Source of the DNA: an uncultured Mycoplasma sp.
GTDB taxonomy: Bacteria; Bacillota_I; Bacilli_A; RF39; UBA660
Assembly: GCA_947388575.1 (NCBI GenBank)
Contig: CANDSI010000029.1
Location: 1 to 8,927 of the forward strand
DNA: 8,927 bases
Direction of reading: 5' to 3'
How positions within the stretch are numbered: position 1 is the first letter of the stretch; each line of letters opens with the position of its first letter. Below are positions 6,181 through 8,927 of this stretch, in pieces. The position numbers and the translations under genes were made by a program. The notes below the pieces were generated by a model. That model worked only from the letters and a program-made list of their open reading frames with translations, searched no databases and was not told where the DNA came from.

Positions 6181-8145
6181 CTAACCAAAATTAGAAATAT
6201 CCCCTATACCACTCATAGGATTAAATTCTTCATTACTGTCTGTACTAGCATTAGTTTGTTCAATAGATTGATTAGTAATATTATTGTTATTATCATTACT
6301 AGCATTTATATCAGCTTCTAAATTACTAGTTGGAACGCCTTCTGTAACATAATTATTTTGAATCGGTGTAGGATTAATTCTTGGTTTTAATTCTTCACTC
6401 CAGCAACCACTTACATTACAGTTCGTACTATAAGGCATAGGATCAGGCATAGCAAGTTTACTAATCATAGGTATTTTAAATGCTGAACCAAACACAACAC
6501 AATTACCTGGTTGTAATATTTTCATTTTTTCTATGACATCTGCACTAATATTAGGAAGCATTTCCTCAATATATTTAATATCTTTAGGATGAGTCATTTT
6601 AAAAATAAGGAAGTTAGAACATTGAGCAATAACAGTATCACTTATTTCTACTGGTCTTTGGCTAATTATATCAAGAATAACGCCATATTTACGGCCTTCT
6701 TTAGCAATACGATCAAATATATTATAACCCAATAAGAATGTATCTGTATCTTGTTGAATGTATCTATGAGCTTCTTCCAAAAATAAATGAAATGGTTGAC
6801 TAGCTCTATTAGTCAAACTTTTAGCATAATCAAATAATAATTTAGATATAATTTTTACAATTACTTTAGCATAAACATCGTCAATATCTTCTAAATTAAT
6901 ATTAACTATTTGTGCTTTAGTATTACCCATAGCACATAAATTATCAATGAATTCTTCAATGCCCATATATTTAGACCCATCAAAGTAATTATTAACTTTA
7001 CCAGCTATAATAGTATTAAGCCTAACTTGCAATATCATTGCCTCATTATACATCATTTGATTTCCTTGGAAACCTTCGCTAATCAAAGTAAACTCTAAAG
7101 CATTAGCTAAATCTTTCAAAGTATAATAAGCCTCTTTTGGAACATTCATTTCTACAATACTCTCATCAATGTGTTTTAAAATATATTCAGTAATTAAAAC
7201 TGATTCTCCAAAGTTACCATTACTATCTATTTCAAAACACTCACTAAAACTTCTTGTATATCCAAGTCCTGGAATAACCGAATCAAAATTAAATTCTTTA
7301 GTATGGCAAACCTCAATAACCTTAAAAATTTCATTCTTTTTATAGCTAGTAGTCATATTACTAAATAAAATAGCAATTAAAGCTTTAGCAATTAAATGAT
7401 TTTTATATTTAGTTACTTCTTCTCCATCGCTAGCAAAAATTTTAGCATATTTAATACTTCTTTCCAATATAGGTAACTGAGAATGAGTACCAGCTTGAAG
7501 TAGCAAAGCTATATCATCAAGGGTAAGTAAATTAACAGGTATCTTAAGCAAATAATCTGATTCTTCAGTAGGATTAGTTGTAATAAATTTATAATTATAA
7601 TTTGGATTAATTTTATTTAAAGAACTAAAAGCATTTTTATATTCACCATAAGCATCAAAGAAAAACATATTAGCATTTCCAATAGTAGTTTTTGGATTAC
7701 TAAAAATATTTTGAATAATTCTAGAAACACCACAAGATTTACCCGCACCACTATTACCGAATATAGCTAAATGATTTGAAAATAAACTATTAACATTAGG
7801 ACATATATTAAACCCTTTATATGTAGCATTTTCACCAAGTTCAAAAGTTTTATCATTTAAAACACCAACTAATTCTAATAATTCAGTCCCATTTATAATA
7901 CGTATTTTACTAGATAATAAAGGTTTACGAATGACACCATTTATATATCTATTATTCGTATATTCACCTAAAAAACGAATTTTAATTTCACTATCGTTAA
8001 GTTCAACTACTTCACCAAGTATTCTTTGGTCCTTATCTTCAAATATAACGTGAATATTCATAAGATCAGCAGTAATAGTATCTTTACTTATATTTTCAAC
8101 ATGAGCTATATTATCACTAATATACAAAATTTTTCCAAATATCAT
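6181..8145 (-). CDS. HerA-family hexameric DNA-translocase ATPase (HAS-barrel, DUF87)
   Basis: 654-aa FtsK/HerA-superfamily P-loop ATPase. Such proteins form hexamers that pump double-stranded DNA. In archaea they pair with NurA in end resection, and in bacteria several families serve anti-phage systems. Residues 1-90 look like the HAS-barrel (MIFGKILYISDNIAHVEN, then ILGEVVEL). Walker A is GNSGAGKS (130-137). FFFDAYGEYKNAF (161-173) matches the HerA strand after Walker A. Walker B is FHLFLEEAH (452-460). Arg485 in KEGRKYG is the likely finger, and SQRPVEISDTVIAQC (495-509) with FKMTHPKD (515-522) is a strong HerA signature. The tail (585-654) is rich in Asn, Ser and Thr and probably disordered. 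ATG 8145 has AGGTTG 5 nt upstream. No NurA, Sir2 or other nuclease partner is in view. The next gene downstream is the Clp-like AAA+ protein, so a shared job is possible but unproven. Confidence 0.88.
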   Translation of the reverse strand: MIFGKILYISDNIAHVENISKDTITADLMNIHVIFEDKDQRILGEVVELNDSEIKIRFLGEYTNNRYINGVIRKPLLSSKIRIINGTELLELVGVLNDKTFELGENATYKGFNICPNVNSLFSNHLAIFGNSGAGKSCGVSRIIQNIFSNPKTTIGNANMFFFDAYGEYKNAFSSLNKINPNYNYKFITTNPTEESDYLLKIPVNLLTLDDIALLLQAGTHSQLPILERSIKYAKIFASDGEEVTKYKNHLIAKALIAILFSNMTTSYKKNEIFKVIEVCHTKEFNFDSVIPGLGYTRSFSECFEIDSNGNFGESVLITEYILKHIDESIVEMNVPKEAYYTLKDLANALEFTLISEGFQGNQMMYNEAMILQVRLNTIIAGKVNNYFDGSKYMGIEEFIDNLCAMGNTKAQIVNINLEDIDDVYAKVIVKIISKLLFDYAKSLTNRASQPFHLFLEEAHRYIQQDTDTFLLGYNIFDRIAKEGRKYGVILDIISQRPVEISDTVIAQCSNFLIFKMTHPKDIKYIEEMLPNISADVIEKMKILQPGNCVVFGSAFKIPMISKLAMPDPMPYSTNCNVSGCWSEELKPRINPTPIQNNYVTEGVPTSNLEADINASNDNNNNITNQSIEQTNASTDSNEEFNPMSGIGDISNFG

Positions 8146-8171
8146 TCTATCAACCTACTTTTATCTTAATA

Positions 8172-8180
8172 ATTATAACA
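8172..8180 (-). promoter_or_regulatory. Extended -10 promoter of the HerA gene
   Basis: TGT followed by TATAAT on the minus strand (-10 at 8172-8177). The -35 region is only a T-run. The start is predicted near 8165, about 20 nt before ATG 8145. It lies just after the terminator of the preceding genes. Confidence 0.7.
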
Positions 8181-8192
8181 TAATCTAACTTC

Positions 8193-8220
8193 AAAAAAAA
8201 GAGAGTTTTCTTCTCTTTTT
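8193..8220 (-). terminator. Intrinsic terminator after the ribbon-helix-helix gene
   Basis: A 9-bp stem (8196-8204 with 8212-8220) and a 7-nt loop, with a run of eight T on the minus strand (8200-8193) at its end. It closes the surface-protein and ribbon-helix-helix unit before the HerA promoter. The mirror T-run also allows plus-strand termination, but no plus-strand gene is present. Confidence 0.75.
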
Positions 8221-8233
8221 CAAATTTTATCCT

Positions 8234-8392
8234 CTATTCATCCATATTATCAAGAGCATATTTTATTGCTTCGATTACAAATTTAGTAAAACTATTATTA
8301 CCTTTTACTTTATTAATATTATCAAATAATTCTTTACTAAATCTTATATTGCGAAATATATATTCTTCTTTTTCTTCTATTTTAAATTTCAT
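8234..8392 (-). CDS. Small ribbon-helix-helix (Arc/CopG-type) protein, 52 aa
   Basis: A 52-codon frame with ATG 8392 and stop TAG 8234-8236. AGAGG at 8401-8405 lies 8 nt before the start. The protein reads MKFKIEEKEEYIFRNIRFSK and continues as ELFDNINKVKGNNSFTKFVIEAIKYALDN when split at residue 20. An alternating strand (YIFRNIRFS), a helix (KELFDNINKVKG), then a polar turn and a second helix (SFTKFVIEAIKYAL) is the ribbon-helix-helix pattern of dimeric DNA-binding repressors. The fold is inferred from pattern only, since such short domains match loosely. It begins 20 bp after the stop of the surface-protein gene and is followed by a terminator, so the two are probably co-transcribed. It could regulate that gene, its own transcript, or a distant target. 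Confidence 0.7.
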   Translation of the reverse strand: MKFKIEEKEEYIFRNIRFSKELFDNINKVKGNNSFTKFVIEAIKYALDNMDE

Positions 8393-8412
8393 TACCAAAA
8401 CCTCTTTTTTTA

Positions 8413-8927
8413 TTACTGCACAACATATGGATTAAATTGAGTTCCTGTTCCTCCTGCTGCAAACAATGTATCAGACTTCAGATTTATTACTGGGCGTAAA
8501 TCAATGCTAGAGTAGCCTGTGCCATAGTTGTCGCTGATGCGCCCGTTATAACTAACGTGGTGCACGAAAGCACAATCGCTCCACCACCAGCTTGGAGACA
8601 TAGTCCAGTATTCCTGTCCGTTGTATAGGTAATATGATGTATTATTTGCATATGAATCTTTTATTCCTCCTGCATACATTGCTTCATCAGCTGTGATTAA
8701 TCCCACCTTTAATGTATATGTATCTCCTGAGTTACACGATAATGTTGGTGCATAGCTATCCATTCGAGTTGATGCTGCATAATGGAACACACTTCCATTT
8801 ATAGTCCATGTATATCCTGATGCTACATTTCTATCATTACAATATTTTCCATTTGCTATTTTTCCAGTATAGCTTGCTAAATTACTATTATACCAACTCT
8901 CTAATTGTGTCTTTGCATTTGACGATG
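8413..8927 (-). CDS. Surface-type protein, C-terminal part, DUF6273-like (5' end beyond window)
   Basis: The frame is open from the right edge to TAA 8413-8415, giving 170 residues of a longer protein. The order is SWYNSNLASYTGKIANGKYC (10-29 of the fragment), VGLITADEAMYAGG (74-87), YLYNGQEYWTMSPSWWW (99-115), the variable-looking FVHHVSYNGRISDNYGTGYS (120-139), then LRPVINLKSDTL (143-154) and GGTGTQFNPYVV (158-169). I recognise this as a recurrent family in gut Bacilli, often with a prepilin-type N-terminus. That N-terminus is not in the window, so cell-surface location is inference. The YW-x-x-SP ... LRPVINL core resembles DUF6273. About 100 bp within it (8521-8620) is far richer in G+C than its surroundings. 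An internal GTG at 8790 is not a likely start, because homology-like sequence continues upstream. Confidence 0.75.
   Translation of the reverse strand, partial: SSNAKTQLESWYNSNLASYTGKIANGKYCNDRNVASGYTWTINGSVFHYAASTRMDSYAPTLSCNSGDTYTLKVGLITADEAMYAGGIKDSYANNTSYYLYNGQEYWTMSPSWWWSDCAFVHHVSYNGRISDNYGTGYSSIDLRPVINLKSDTLFAAGGTGTQFNPYVVQ

Noticed and set aside
1..8927. CRISPR array, insertion sequence or tRNA gene
   Set aside because: No regularly spaced repeats, no transposase or terminal inverted repeats, and no cloverleaf with a TTCGA-type arm were seen on either strand. The XerD-like gene looks chromosomal, not an integrase beside an att site.

Overview
The window is strongly AT-rich, with consensus TATAAT -10 elements, AGGTGA-type ribosome binding sites, TGG codons for Trp and TGA used as a stop (rarA). 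This points to a Bacilli-like Firmicute on the standard code, plausibly one of the small-genome gut Bacilli (RF39-like or 'Mycoplasma CAG'-type clades), not a true Mycoplasma with reassigned TGA. The lineage is inferred from composition, synteny and protein style only.

Left half (1-3922), housekeeping: a XerD-like tyrosine recombinase (minus strand, C-terminus off the left edge) is divergent from a rarA-gpsA operon, whose two genes overlap by 4 nt. gpsA converges with a frameshifted tcdA, with no base between the two stop codons, and both stops lie in the loop of one palindromic terminator. Upstream of tcdA is a roughly 178-nt RNA gene with its own promoter, a long-range closing stem and a U-tract. 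I call it 6S RNA. The grouping of rarA, tcdA and 6S RNA matches the Bacillus subtilis yrvN-yrvM-bsrA neighbourhood as I remember it.

Middle (4093-8180, all minus strand): a HerA-family hexameric ATPase (654 aa) is followed 57 bp later by a ClpA/ClpB D1-like single-ring AAA+ protein (676 aa). The AAA+ protein carries two tandem copies of an unrecognised helical N-terminal domain of about 165 residues. Each gene has its own promoter. The pair may work together, but no nuclease or other effector is visible, so a function in defence or in DNA or protein remodelling is only a hypothesis.

Right end (8193-8927, minus strand): the C-terminal 170 residues of a surface-type protein (YWTMSP...LRPVINLKSD, DUF6273-like) enter from the right edge. 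A 52-aa ribbon-helix-helix protein follows 20 bp downstream, then a terminator. A segment of about 100 bp in the surface gene is 53% G+C, against about 20% in the adjacent small gene, and is rich in NNC codons. It looks like a hypervariable cassette, possibly the target of a diversity-generating retroelement.

Promoters: six promoters can be read. Five have a TGN extension before TATAAT, and the sixth has TTGACT at 17 bp. Predicted 5' leaders of the protein genes are only about 9-20 nt.
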